Notes under the pieces: model-generated
The model's input: only the letters and a program-made list of their open reading frames with translations
The model's database searches: none
Told to the model about the DNA's origin: nothing
Part shown: positions 1 to 10,670 of the stretch, piece by piece
How the letters are laid out: each line of letters starts with the position of its first letter
Numbering within the stretch: the first letter of the stretch is position 1
Position numbers and translations under genes: made by a program
NCBI GenBank assembly: GCA_013398015.1
Contig: VZRR01008203.1
Span: forward strand, 214,076-278,075
Source: Oreocharis arfaki
Lineage: Eukaryota; Chordata; Aves; Passeriformes; Paramythiidae
Direction of reading: 5' to 3'
DNA length: 64,000 bases

Positions 1-185
1 ACAGAGGTGTACGTGAATGTGCCAGTATGCGTGTCAGTATGGTTTCTGCATGTATTTAAGTGACAAAATTTGTGCTTTGGCACATGTAAAAGACTGAAAT
101 CTGGGAAGGAGGGATTGGAAATTATGTATACAAATGTGCTGTGAATTACAGTTTGTAAACCTGAGGTTTGTCTGGGTTTTTTCAG
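1..185 (+). other. NRG1: NRG1 intron, 3' end (partial)
   Basis: The window opens inside an NRG1 intron. It ends in a T-rich tract and a CAG acceptor at 183-185, directly before the codons for QYVSKN. A second CAG follows at 186-188, so a NAGNAG-type choice (exon start at 186 or 189) is possible and would drop one Gln. Position 186 is preferred because mammalian NRG1 keeps that Gln. Confidence 0.85.
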
Positions 186-316
186 CAGTACGTTTCAAAA
201 AATGCGATCTCCAGTGAGCATGTCATCGAGCGAGAAACAGAGACCTCGTTTTCTACAAGCCACTACACCTCAACAACACATCACTCCGTGACAGTCACCC
301 AGACATCTAGCCACAG
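186..316 (+). CDS. NRG1: Neuregulin 1 cytoplasmic-tail exon (first in window)
   Basis: This 131-nt exon encodes 43 complete residues beginning QYVSKNAISSEH and ending TQTSSH, plus two bases of a split Ser codon (AG|C). NRG1 is a membrane-anchored EGF-family ligand of ErbB3/ErbB4. This exon belongs to the intracellular part just after the juxtamembrane region; the EGF domain and transmembrane exons lie upstream of the window. The segment is Ser/Thr/His-rich with no folded domain visible. The acceptor is at 183-185 and the donor is GTACTG from 317. The phase-2 donor joins exactly to the next exon. Reading through the donor would add about 14 residues before a stop near 356. Identification rests on close similarity to the known NRG1 tail as I recall it. 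Confidence 0.95.
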
Positions 317-822
317 GTACTGGAGGGGGAAGGCAAATGGCAGCTGTAATATCTGATCCATTGCTGTTGTAAAACCAAAAAGATGTGTAAAACAACAAAC
401 CAGGGGAGATCTACGCTCCCTTCATAGTGTTTTCATTTCAGGACTGACAATATTTGATGTCATATCACCCAACTAATTCTCTTCGCAGGAGTTTAGAAAG
501 ACACTTATTGTCTGAATGGCATTCCAATACTGTCACAGTGAATTTTAGTATATGCAAATTGCTAAATCAGTGACAGTTCTGGTGACCGGAAAGCCCTCCT
601 TCCTTCTCCTTTTCTCAATACATGCAAAATCACCTTGATGCCTGTGGATTCATACAATTCGCTGAACTCTGCAGCCCCAGGTACCAACCCAATGGTTGCG
701 CTGCAGATCCTGAGTGACAACAGAACCCTCCTTTTCCCGGGTAAACTTCTGCTCATATGCATTTGCCACCAAAGCCCACTCTCACACTCCCCCTTTCTCT
801 TTTCCTGGTTGCTGCTCTCCAG
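317..822 (+). other. NRG1: NRG1 intron (506 bp)
   Basis: This short intron runs from GTACTG to a pyrimidine-rich acceptor ending CTCTCCAG at 815-822. Open frames within it are read-through or shadows. No repeat was recognised. Confidence 0.9.
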
Positions 823-1026
823 CTGGAGTAACGGCCACACTGAAAGTATCCTCTCTGAAAGCCACTCGGTGCTCGTCAGCTCCTCCATGGAGAACAGCAG
901 GCACGCCAGCCCAGCGGGGCCCCGGGGCCGCCTCAATGGCATCGGCGGGCCGCGGGAAGGCAACAGCTTCCTCCGGCATGCGAGGGAGACCCCCGATTCC
1001 TACCGAGACTCTCCTCACAGTGAAAG
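823..1026 (+). CDS. NRG1: Neuregulin 1 cytoplasmic-tail exon (second in window)
   Basis: This 204-nt exon completes the split Ser, then encodes WSNGHTESILSESHS through DSYRDSPHSE, and ends with two bases of the split Arg (AG|G). It is phase 2 on both sides, so skipping it would keep the frame. It continues the low-complexity, Ser/Gly/Arg-rich intracellular tail of NRG1. The conserved NSFLRHARETPDSYRDSPHSER block near its end is diagnostic of NRG1. The donor is GTAGGG at 1027. The junction reads AGG TAG if the intron is retained, giving an immediate in-frame stop at 1028-1030 right after HSER. The exon is more GC-rich than its flanks, as expected for a coding exon. Confidence 0.95.
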
Positions 1027-4000
1027 GTAGGGCACACCACCTCATTGCTTTCAGCTGGCAAGGCCTGGTGTTTTCCCAGATGGTTTCAAAGCTTGGGGGC
1101 ATGGGAGAAAAGGCAACAGTGCAGCTCTTCATGTAGGGCATACATTTCCCTATTCATAAAGGTGGAGAGCTTAGTAGTGGTTTAAAGTCTGCCAAAAGCA
1201 TTTCTCCCCTTCTTGCCTCTGCTGGATTTAGTCCTGTTAGCCAACAGTTCACACTTGGAAAAGCTCCATTGGAGTAATTAGTCAGAAATTGCCATTGTAA
1301 AGTATAAACAGAACTTTGCCTAATTACCAATTTCCTAGAAAATGCAAGTGAGAAAACAGAGATTTTGTGGGGAGAAAGTAATGTATTGGTCCACAGGAGG
1401 AGGGCACTAAGGACTCCTAAGCAGTATGGAAATTATGCCACCTCCTACTTTCTGGAGTATTCCCACTCCTAAATCCATTGAAAATTCCCCTTAACCCTTT
1501 ATTAAATAAAAGTGAGGAACACAAAGTGCAAGCCAGAAGGACTCAGGTCATTATTAAATCAGGAATAGCCATAAATGAAGCTGGCCAGTTGTTTTCCAAC
1601 CAAGTAGGTTTTTTCTGAAAAGGCTGGTTCGTCAGTTCCTAATATCTGACTAGAAGTGCATCAGGTGCAAAAAAACTTCCTGAAAAAATCCTTCTCAGGT
1701 TTAGGCTAGTGTTTTACTTCAAGATGGCTCCGGAATGGCAAAAGAAGGACTGAGAAGAAACAAAGAGAGCTTTGTTTCCAGGAATCATAGGCAGAAGAAA
1801 AGGAAACAAAAGGTTATGGACCAATTATCAGAGCACTTCGAAATCACAAGGGATTTGGCTTTTTAGGGTGCCTATGATGTCAAAAATGCAGCCAAGCAAT
1901 CCCCAAGGACACTAAGCTGTGTTGGAGACAAATTGTGGTTTTCAGGAAAATGAGTATGCAAGGACAGCAAACGCCATTTCTGTGGTACTCCCTCTGCCAC
2001 ACAAACAACTGCTTAGCAGCAGGAAGAGGGCCCACTGAGGAAGGACCCTGAGTGTAGTACCACCAAGGATAATAAACTAGCTCTCTCATTAAAAGTTATG
2101 TGTTATTTACCATGGAATTTAATTTGAAGATACAGGGCTCACATGACATAAACAGCCATGGCTCCAATCCAGCAGAGCACTTTGACAAGATTATCTTTTA
2201 ATTGTGCAAGTAGGCCCACTGAAATCAGTAAGATTACTCACATGGGTAGAGCTCAGCATGTGCTTAAGTGCTTAGCTGGATCAGGATCCGTAGCAGTAAA
2301 TACCATGTTGTGTCCTGCCTGGGAACCAAGCAGGATGCATGGCCACACGCCTGCCAGTGATGAGCATTAGAGCTCAGTATATTTGGGCATCTGCATGTGA
2401 GAAGTGAAGACCATTCTTGCTGTCTGCCTGCATTGCATGGGACACCCAAAGCATCATTCTAATATGAACTGTTTCGATTTTGTCAAGGGGTGGGGGGGAG
2501 GAGAATATTCCTTTTTGTTTCTCTGAGAAGAAAGAAGGCATTTCATCAATTACTGTGTCTCTTGAAGGTTGTACTATAGGTCAAAAGCAGCAACATTTCT
2601 GTGATAATTCATCAGGCATTGACAGCCTAGCCTGTGCCTGAAGCGATCACAGATTTGGAACGTGGGAGATGATAGCTCCCTGGGCATTAATTGCAGACCT
2701 CATCTATTTTTAGCAAGCAGGAAATACATGGCCAGTTGTTCCTGAGATGGATTGTGTGTACGTGTGTGTATATAAGGGAGAAAATGAGAGTTATTTGGAA
2801 CTAAAAATTACTCAGAAACATAAAGGAATGTAGGAGCTGACAGATTACTTCCTGAAGCCATCAAATGTTGCTGTACTGTGAACTGGTAGATCAAGGTCTT
2901 ACTCCCTCAAATTTCAAATTAAATTGAACAGACATTACAAGGGGTTCTTTTGCATTATCCCATCCATCTGCTGGATCCCATGCCCTGCCACCTGTGTACA
3001 CAAGCAGAGGGCACAAGCAGTTTTGTCTTGGATGTCCTTAGCTGTCCTACAGGAGAGAAGATCAAAAAACACCATCTCTGCACAAAAGGCTGGACTATAT
3101 GATGAAGCTGGCAGCATATAACTAGTTAATGCTTGCTGGATGGCCATGGATACGCTCTGATCCCCTTTCACTGAGCCAGCATAGTTGGCAATGAAGCTGG
3201 ATAAATATATCACCTTTTAACCTTCCTTTCAGGATGGGCTAGAGCTGCACGAGTTCAGCTCCTGAGCTTCAGATCACAGACAGCAGCTAGTTAGCACTGC
3301 CCTATTATGGTGTGGGGAAACACACCAGAAATGTGTGAATGCACAGCACTCCAGTATGAGTAACTTGACACTGTTGGAAGCATGCACAGTACACTGAACA
3401 CATTTAACCAACTCAATGCATTAACAGAACCAGTTTAGGTAAAATCCAGTGTGTCACAGACGTATATCCAACAGTGTACCAGCTGGGAAAGTAGAAAGGC
3501 TACAGTTTTTTTAGACAATGCCTATATAAAAATGTGAAAGGGATTACAAGCCCACTCATGGAAGGAGAAAAAATTACTTAATTCATCCAACGCACAGACC
3601 TATTCATTGCCCTTTGCTCAACCAGCTTGATTAATTCCCATGCATAACTCCAGGTTTGTTTTTTTTCCTTTCTCTTGCTCCTCAGTTCATGTAAATCAAT
3701 GTGCCTCTAGTGAAATCAATTTATGCTACTGCACATCTGTCCAGAATCTGTCCCACTTTCTCCTTTTTCCCGTAACTCCATTTTTGTCAAGTGTAATATG
3801 TGCAACTGAGTCATAGATTGGATAAGAAAGCTGGGTTCAGATTTATTTTGGTAAATTCATGTTCAGATAAATAAACCACTAATGAAAAACTAAATAATTA
3901 CATCAGTCATAAACATATAGCTTTTCTCAATGGGCCTGTGCAGGAGATGGAGCTTAGAAAGATTTTAACTTTGGACACAGATGAAATTCAGGCAGGTGAA

Positions 4001-4998
4001 TTTAAGATAAGAATAAAAGCAAAGCCAGACCATGCAAAGTGTCATGCTGGGCACTGAGCTTTTGATCAAGTGGTTTTAAGCAGATCCTCTCCTGCCATGA
4101 ACCCACATGACCTCAGAGCATGTCTACTGATTCAAACCAGTTGAGAGTCTCACATTTTTTGTTCTGTTTCTTTGGGACAAACCTTGTAATGGCATCTGAG
4201 CTTCATTTTCAGAAATCACTTCTGACCACTACCCTTCCCACAGGAACAGGGACAAATTTTGCAGAGAAGTCATGGACACTAGGGCAGACAATCCTGTCTT
4301 CCAGCATTTGTTCCCATATGAGGTCAAACGATACTCTGTGTTACTTTGCAGATAAACCTACCAGCCAGGGTAACTAGCACCCAAGGAGTGGAGCAGCACA
4401 AAATTCCTGGGATGGTGCTGCAAATGCTTCTCTGACTATCCTTGGTGATTAAAATTAGCAGAATCTGGCTCTAGATTTTGCCCAAACATTACTTTCCTCC
4501 TTAGCCTGAGACAGTCTGATTGCCAGAAGAGGGTGAAGCCCCAAGAGGACTGTCCTTCAGTTCCCTTCCTTTCTTTCCCCCGTCTGTTTGCATGTACCCC
4601 AGATTCTGATCAAATCCTTCCAGAAGTACAGCAGCTGTTTTCCTTTTGAGAAAATACTTGCAAATGCATTTTGTTTCTGGCAGCCTGTCTGTCTCTGTAT
4701 CCCATTCCTGGATTCATTCCAGAAAGTTATTCTGGCAAAAAATTTACAGCATCTCCGTGGTTGGGATATGGGAGTTTTTCTGCACTCCTCCTGCTTTCAA
4801 ATGTTTTTGCCCAAAGTCCCAGAAGTCAGCAGTTTATAGGATTAATAGCAACAGGAAAGTTTCCTTAGTAGCCCTGTGTGAGGATGCTGGGGATCTTAAG
4901 GGACCCCTGCCATTTCTCTCCCAGTCCACATGAGCTGCTGTGTTCACAGGTCACCATTGCTCCTGTGCTCGCAACCTTTCCCCATCTCTTTCCTTCAG
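1027..4998 (+). other. NRG1: NRG1 intron (about 4.0 kb)
   Basis: The intron runs from GTAGGG to an acceptor ending TCCTTCAG at 4991-4998. No extra conserved NRG1 alternative exon was recognised, and no CR1 signature was seen. A G-rich run lies near 2488-2501. Small open frames show no family similarity that I can name. Confidence 0.85.
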
Positions 4999-5650
4999 GT
5001 ATGTCTCAGCTATGACCACACCAGCTCGCATGTCACCTGTTGATTTTCACACTCCAACTTCTCCCAAGTCCCGCCCCTCCACAATGTCACCACCGGCTTC
5101 CAGCTTGACCGTCTCCATCCCTTCAGTGGCGGTTAGTCCCTTCATAGAAGAGGAGCGACCACTGCTCCTGGTGACTCCACTGCAGCTGCACGAGAAGTAT
5201 GACCACCACCTTCAGCAATTCAACTCCTTTCACCACAATGCCACCCACGAGAGCAACAGCCTGCCTCCAAGTCCTCTGCGGATCGTGGAAGATGAGGAGT
5301 ATGAGACCACGCAGGAGTATGAACCAGCACAGGAGCCTCCAAAGAAACTCACCAACAGCCGGAGGGTCAAAAGAGCAAAGCCCAACGGCCACATTTCCAG
5401 CAGGGTGGAAGTGGACTCTGACACAAGCTCCGAGAGCAGCAGCTCTGAGACCGAAACCGAAGATGAAAGAATAGGCGAGGATACACCATTCCTGAGCATA
5501 CCGAACCCCGGGGCGACCAGTCTGGAGCCAGCCACTGCCTTCCGGCTGGCTGAAACCAGGACTAACCCGGCAAATCGCTTCTCCACACCGGAAGAGTTGC
5601 AAGCAAGGTTGTCCAGTGTGATAGCTAACCAAGACCCTATTGCTGTATAA
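4999..5650 (+). CDS. NRG1: Neuregulin 1 terminal coding exon (a-tail C-terminus, stop at 5648-5650)
   Basis: This exon completes the split Arg and encodes 216 further residues, from YVSAMTTPARMSP to the C-terminus ANQDPIAV, then TAA. With the two upstream exons it gives 328 contiguous residues with no break (131+204+652 nt = 329 codons including stop). Visible elements, counted from Tyr1 of this exon: a Pro/Ser/Thr-rich stretch (1-48), the acidic-hydrophobic motif EEERPLLLVTP (50-60), a His-rich segment (64-83), RIVEDEEYETTQEYEPAQEP (94-113), a basic patch RRVKRAKPNGH (121-131), a Ser/Glu-rich acidic run (138-157) and the FSTPEELQARLSSVIANQ end. In the family this tail can be released by gamma-secretase for back-signalling and binds LIMK1. 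The last residues IAV fit a class II PDZ ligand pattern (inference). No missing or altered block was noticed. Confidence 0.97.
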
Positions 5651-6104
5651 AACATAAAACACATAGATTCACATGTAAAACTTTATTTTATATAATGAAG
5701 TATTCCACCTTTAAATTAAACAATTTATTTTATTTTAGCAATTCCGCTGATAGAAAACAGGAGAGGAAGAAAAAAACTTTTATAAATTAAATATACGTAT
5801 GTACAAATGTGTTACGTGCCATATGTAGCAATTTTTTACAGTATTTCAAAAATGGGGAAAGATATCAATGGTGCCTTTATGTTATGTTAAGTTGAGAGCA
5901 AGTTTTGTACAGTTACAATGATGGCTGTCCCATAGTATTTTGCAAAACCTTTTAGCCCTCAGTTGTCCTAGCTTTTTTGTGCACTGCATTATAATGACTG
6001 GATGTATGATTTGCAAGAATTGCAGAAGTCCCTCTGGTCGCTTGCTGTAGAATCCCCGAATCAGAAAGCCCTATAATGGCACTCCCACCCATTTCCCACC
6101 AGAA

Positions 6105-6180
6105 AAACACATATACACACACACAGAGTCAGAAAGAAAAAAAAATTTAAAAAAAAAAGATAAAAAAGTTTAAAAAAAAT
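6105..6180 (+). repeat. CA and A-rich simple sequence in the NRG1 3'UTR
   Basis: A short (CA)n run (ACACATATACACACACACAC) is followed by several A-runs broken by T, G and C. This is low-complexity sequence with no gene content. Confidence 0.8.
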
Positions 6181-6549
6181 TTCTTCTATGAGAACTTTTT
6201 TTTTTTGCTTTCCGTATATGAGATGAGTTTTGTCTGCTCTCTGCCAGCCAAAAGGTTTGCTTCCTTGAGCACTGGGATAATAGTAGATCCAACAGCATGC
6301 TACTATTAATTACAGCAGGATAACAAAAAACATACAAACAAAAAAAAAGCGCCAACCTGCATTAAATAATGTTACTTATAGAAAGAAAGTAATACTGTGA
6401 TTTTAAACCAAATATATTATTAATCAGAGGTCAGCTTGTAATCACTAGGAGCTGCCATTTCATTATTTTCCAGATATTAATTGTTCTAGTTATCCCTTAG
6501 GAAATGGGTTTAAGTTAGCTGAGGCTTTGAACCCAATACTCTATTTAAA

Positions 6550-6611
6550 CAAAAAAGAAAAAAAAAGAAAAAAAAAAAAGCTTNNNNNNNNNNNAAAAAA
6601 AAAAAAAAAAG
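6550..6611 (+). repeat. A-rich low-complexity tract flanking an assembly gap
   Basis: A-runs with interspersed G occupy both sides of the unsequenced N run at 6584-6594. The true length of the tract is unknown. Confidence 0.85.
6584..6594. other. Assembly gap (11 N)
   Basis: Eleven N characters sit between AAGCTT-like sequence and a run of A. It is the only ambiguity in the window. The gap lies in the NRG1 3'UTR, so spacing there is unreliable. Confidence 0.99.
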
Positions 6612-6704
6612 AAAGCATTTATATTAGTTTATGTTAATGGGGCAAATATAATAGATATCTGTAACCAAGCAAGGAAGACATCTAGCTGGAAAACAAATGC
6701 CACT

Positions 6705-6710
6705 AATAAA
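6705..6710 (+). terminator. Candidate polyadenylation signal AATAAA (proximal)
   Basis: A canonical AATAAA hexamer lies about 1.06 kb past the NRG1 stop, inside a block (AAAGTGCAATCA) that appears conserved with mammals. Downstream sequence is moderately T-rich (about 6730-6780). Conservation continuing across the site may mean the transcript extends further. Confidence 0.35.
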
Positions 6711-6720
6711 AGTGCAATCA

Positions 6721-9700
6721 GATTTCACCTCTATTTTTTAATGTTGATTTCTAATACATGATTTATTCCTTTGTTTCCCCTCAGTTTTCTTCCCCTTTTT
6801 CTCTTCCTCAGAAAGAACCCTGACAAGCTTCTAGCAATACCTTGTTAGAGTTGCTGTTGAAGTAAGGCTTACTCTTGGACACAGAAAGGCCTTTCAGGGA
6901 AGAGCTTGATTTGCTGAATGGTCAAAAAGTATAGGCACATAGGAAGGAGAAAGCAGATGCATGGAGTTTATTTCCACTCACGTTTATTGACTCCATTACC
7001 TGGGTTGAGAGAGGCAAGGCTGATGCAGAGCCCACTTATGAAGGCAAGCACACCATATGGGGTACAGCCGTAGTAACCCATGTGTGACTTTGATATCAGT
7101 GTTTGTATAGCCAGTGACAGTCTTGAAGTCATTGACTAGTAATGAACAAGGATGCTGTCAGTGCTGGGGCAGATGCATCCTTCCAGACGGAAGCAAATGG
7201 CCTCTTTTGCACTGAATTCCTATCAGTTTAGTCAGGGTCACTCTGCCTCTTTTATACTTTTGATTTTTTGTTGTGTGTTCAGTTGGCACAGCATTGACTC
7301 AGGATTGATGTGGAAAACAAATGTTTTTCCTAGACTCTGGGGATTCTGAAAATGAGAACATATGTTTTACAGGTATTACTGAGCTCTAAATAAGAGCCCT
7401 GTCAAGAGAAAAAGAACTTCAGCCAAACTACACTCATCCTTTGGGCCACATTCTGGTCCTAGTTAAATGAAGAGAAATACATCAAGGAAATTTTGTGAGA
7501 TGCAAACCTGAGGAACTGAAGTCCCAACTCAGTAAATTGTTCAAGCATATGCTTATGCTAATCTCAGCAAAAGTTACCTTCAGCATATGCTAGACTCTCA
7601 TTGGCACATCCAGGACATGCAAAAATTTAAGCATGTACCTAAGAGTTTTGCTGAACAAGGTGTCCTATTGATTTCAGACCTGAAAGCAAAGTATATCAAA
7701 AGAAGCTCTTTGCCAGGATGACAAAAATCAGTGAGTTCCTCACTGTATAAATACCCATATCACATTAGTCAGAACACACGTGAGTCTACCTGAACACCAG
7801 ATTCAGTGGAAAAAGAATGAAAAAAACCTTAGTATAGGAAACAAAGTTGTCCACTAGGATGTTAGTGGTAGAACCAGAAGGCTAGGAAACTAGCACAGCT
7901 TTGGGCTATGTGGTGGCTGAAATGGCACTGCTTATTTGAGAAATCTATGGGAGATGGCAAATACATACTGTCTGGACTTAAGTCCCCTTTGCCATTTTTC
8001 CCTAGCTGGCATGTACGTGAACACACTTTGCCTTTGCAGACTGAAACAAAAGCTCTCTACAAATTCTAGACGCCATATTCTCATTTTCATCCCTTTAGTC
8101 ATGCCTATTTATCTGCAATCCCATGCAGCAGAATATCCACCTCTCCAGTAACTCTGTAACTCAGTAGTGCAGAGGGCCAGGTGGGCTTTCCTAGTGAAGG
8201 CCCTGAGTTTCCAAAGGATTTGCACTGTTGAGTTTCTGGGGGCACTTGAATATCTGTCCTTTCAGGAAGGCCTCTGATACTGCAAAGACCTTGTAGGACA
8301 GATCAGACAGAAAAAGGATGGCAGCGAAACAAGAGATTTGCCCCAAAATCACCCATCTTAGTGGCAGAATAGAGATTGTAACACAGGTCTTTTGTAATCT
8401 CCTCTGGTGTATATCACCCACAAGGCCAGCTCTTGTTGAAGTATCTGTAACAGCCCAGACAGATTAATCAGAATGGAAAGGGAACATGCCTTGAAGTTGA
8501 GTAGATTATTTGACTACTGACACTGATGTTATAGAGGGACAGTACAAAATGAAGGAGCAATTCTATATTTGGGAGCTGTACATGTGAGTTTTATTTGGTA
8601 TAGGTCTAGGGAAAAATGTCACACCTCTTCTGTTGCAGTGCCTCAAAGTCAAAATGCTGTGCAGTTCTTGCTCTTCCTCCCCCTCGGAACATACACGGCA
8701 TGTTACAGGGCAAGCATGAAATTAGGCTGGACGCTTCACATGGACCTAAGAACAAGAAAATACAATTGGGGATATGGCTGCCTAAGCCCTTAGATCTTTG
8801 GGAAGAACCCAGCCTTACAGCACAATTCATGCAGCAGTGAATTGGGGAATTGCCCTGGCTTGGCACGCACAGAAGCAGGAGGAGGACACAGATCCTCACC
8901 TCTCAACTTGTGTTTATCACATTGTGAGGGTGTTCCACATCAGTCAGGTCCACACCCAGAAGTTAGTGAGTCTACCTGGCCACAGGTGCTGCTGGCAAGC
9001 TGCAGCCAGCTCCTGCTGGCCAAGGGGCTGGAGGCTGCAGCAGCACGGAGCAGAGCCAGCAAGTGCCTATGGAAAAGGCCAGCTCCCCTCTTGGGGATAT
9101 TTGCTTCATTACCCAGACCTCTGAGCTAGGCAGTCCCAATACCCTTGAGCCATCACTGTGTAATCCTTGCCAGCTTTTTGGCTGAAAGTCATGGCAAGAA
9201 GAAACATACTTTGAAGAGGGGGAGAAATATTCCAGTGGTGGCAGGGTTGTTGAGATTGTCCTGGTTTATTTCCACGTCATTTGATTTGAGCCATGAGTTT
9301 TTCCTGTGTATGTGTTTATATGCAGGATTTATCCAGGATAAAAAGCTTCTTTTAAGGGTGTATAGCTGGATTATGTTGTGCACAACCTGGTACAACCTGC
9401 CTGTTTAAGGGGTGTAACTCATTACAGCTCCATAGAGGTTCTCACGTAACAGAGAAAAGCCTGCTCCCTCCTTTTGGCCCAGTTATTCCCTTCCTCACTT
9501 GAGCCACCCCAACACACCCAGGTTTAAGAGATCAATCACTGCCTTTATCAGGGAAACAGGAAAGCTCCTTCTTTCCCGTACTCCAAAACAGCAATGCTGC
9601 ACCTCCGTGCTTCTCTCACACACATTGCAAGCAGTTTCCTGAGCACCCAGGATAGCAAACTGGTGTCTCCTCAAAGGACACACCTCTGAGCCTGTTGAGC

Positions 9701-9780
9701 ACTCCTTGGCCCTGCAGTGTGGCTCCTTACCATCACCTGGGACTTACTTCTAGTAAGAAACAAACAAGCACCTATGAAAT
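6721..9780. other. Non-coding DNA, possibly extended NRG1 3'UTR
   Basis: No coding exon, RNA gene or recognisable transposon was seen. Open frames are short and without family resemblance. The region could be part of a long 3'UTR if the distal signal at 10643 is used, or plain intergenic DNA. Confidence 0.5.
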
Positions 9781-10270
9781 GCTGCAGAGAAGGGCAGACA
9801 AAGAACATGGCCAATTATCATCATTTGTAATTCTCTATTCTATTGTAAATACATCTTGTACATATGTGGATGTTTTCATTATTTACTGTCTTTATGGATA
9901 TTGTGTTAAATGAGACGCTCTTACTTTATTGTGTAACACTGTAAATAACATAACGTCCTTTATTATTTATGCATAGGCATCTAACACGCAGAGAAAGTTA
10001 TCCTCATATTATTTTAAGATATATGTCAAAAAGATGTTGCATTTTTCCTTTTGCTTTGAAAAAAATTGTAATATATCCTCTTTTTCCCCTCTTTTCCTTT
10101 AAAAAAAATGAATGCTAATTTATTGTTCAGGAGAGAAAGGGGATGTAACTGAAAGGCAAACTGTTCAAAGAACATGCTATGGAAGCCACAAGCTACTGAT
10201 AAACTAAAGAATTTATTACCCCAAATACAGCAATAAGTAATTGTTGATTTATTAAGGTTTTGTTATTCAT
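9781..10270 (+). other. AT-rich UTR-like block
   Basis: This stretch is AT-rich with repeated TGTAAAT, TTTATT and TGTACATA elements (for example TTGTACATATGTGG near 9856). It looks like sequence often found near the 3' ends of long neuronal UTRs. No canonical AATAAA was seen inside it. Assignment to NRG1 is inference from strand and proximity only. Confidence 0.3.
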
Positions 10271-10538
10271 TTTCAGTAAAAGAGGTGCTGGATTAAATTG
10301 TTTATGTGTGGTCCTGGCCCAGCTGCTCAGCAGACTGTGTCAGGTCACTAGCTACCATCTTTCTGTATCCAAACGTTGTTGTAAAGGTCTTGTTCTGTTG
10401 TTGTGGACCACTGTTCCTTGAGATTTCTGACTCATCCCTGCAGAGGTCTCTGGCAGACACTCTTGTTCCTACATACATTTTTAGTTTCTTAAGTTAGAAT
10501 TATTAGCTCTACCCTGACCATTACTACTTGAGATGGAT

Positions 10539-10570
10539 GGGGTTTGGGGAGGGGGAGGAGTTGGGGGGGG
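10539..10570 (+). other. G-quadruplex-forming motif
   Basis: Four runs of at least four G are separated by short loops: G4 (10539-10542), TTT, G4 (10546-10549), A, G5 (10551-10555), a 7-nt loop, G8 (10563-10570). This satisfies the usual G4 pattern on the plus strand. It lies about 70 bp before the AATAAA at 10643. Confidence 0.75.
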
Positions 10571-10642
10571 CAGAAATGACACAGTCTTGGGGCTGTGGGA
10601 GCCTGCTCTACAAAAATGTCATCTCACTGTTCAGCAACAGTC

Positions 10643-10648
10643 AATAAA
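10643..10648 (+). terminator. Candidate polyadenylation signal AATAAA (distal)
   Basis: AATAAA within CAATAAAGCAAAAGC, about 5 kb past the NRG1 stop, downstream of an AT-rich block and a G-quadruplex motif. It would give a 3'UTR of about 5 kb if used. No transcript evidence is available here. Confidence 0.25.
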
Positions 10649-10670
10649 GCAAAAGCGGATACTAGGAACT

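Larger units (their letters stand above)
5651..6720 (+). other. NRG1: NRG1 3' untranslated region, conserved proximal part
   Basis: From the stop codon the sequence keeps strong resemblance to the mammalian NRG1 3'UTR as I recall it. Examples are the block after 5660 with ACACATAGATTCAC, the block around 5795-5915 (CATATGTAGCAATTTTTTAC and GTTTTGTACAGTTAC), the block around 6280-6310 (TAGATCCAACAGCATGC), and AAAGTGCAATCA near 6710. Such conservation outside coding sequence suggests regulatory elements such as miRNA or RNA-binding-protein sites. The region is AT-rich with several ATTTA/TTTATTT elements just after the stop. The exact transcript end cannot be fixed from sequence alone. Confidence 0.85.

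Noticed and set aside
562..1141. Several overlapping frames around the second NRG1 exon in other frames and strands
   Set aside because: Only the frame joined in phase to both neighbouring exons matches NRG1; the rest are shadows.
5123..5662. Minus-strand open frame of 179 codons opposite the NRG1 terminal exon, and another of 144 codons
   Set aside because: They are antisense shadows of a strongly supported coding exon.
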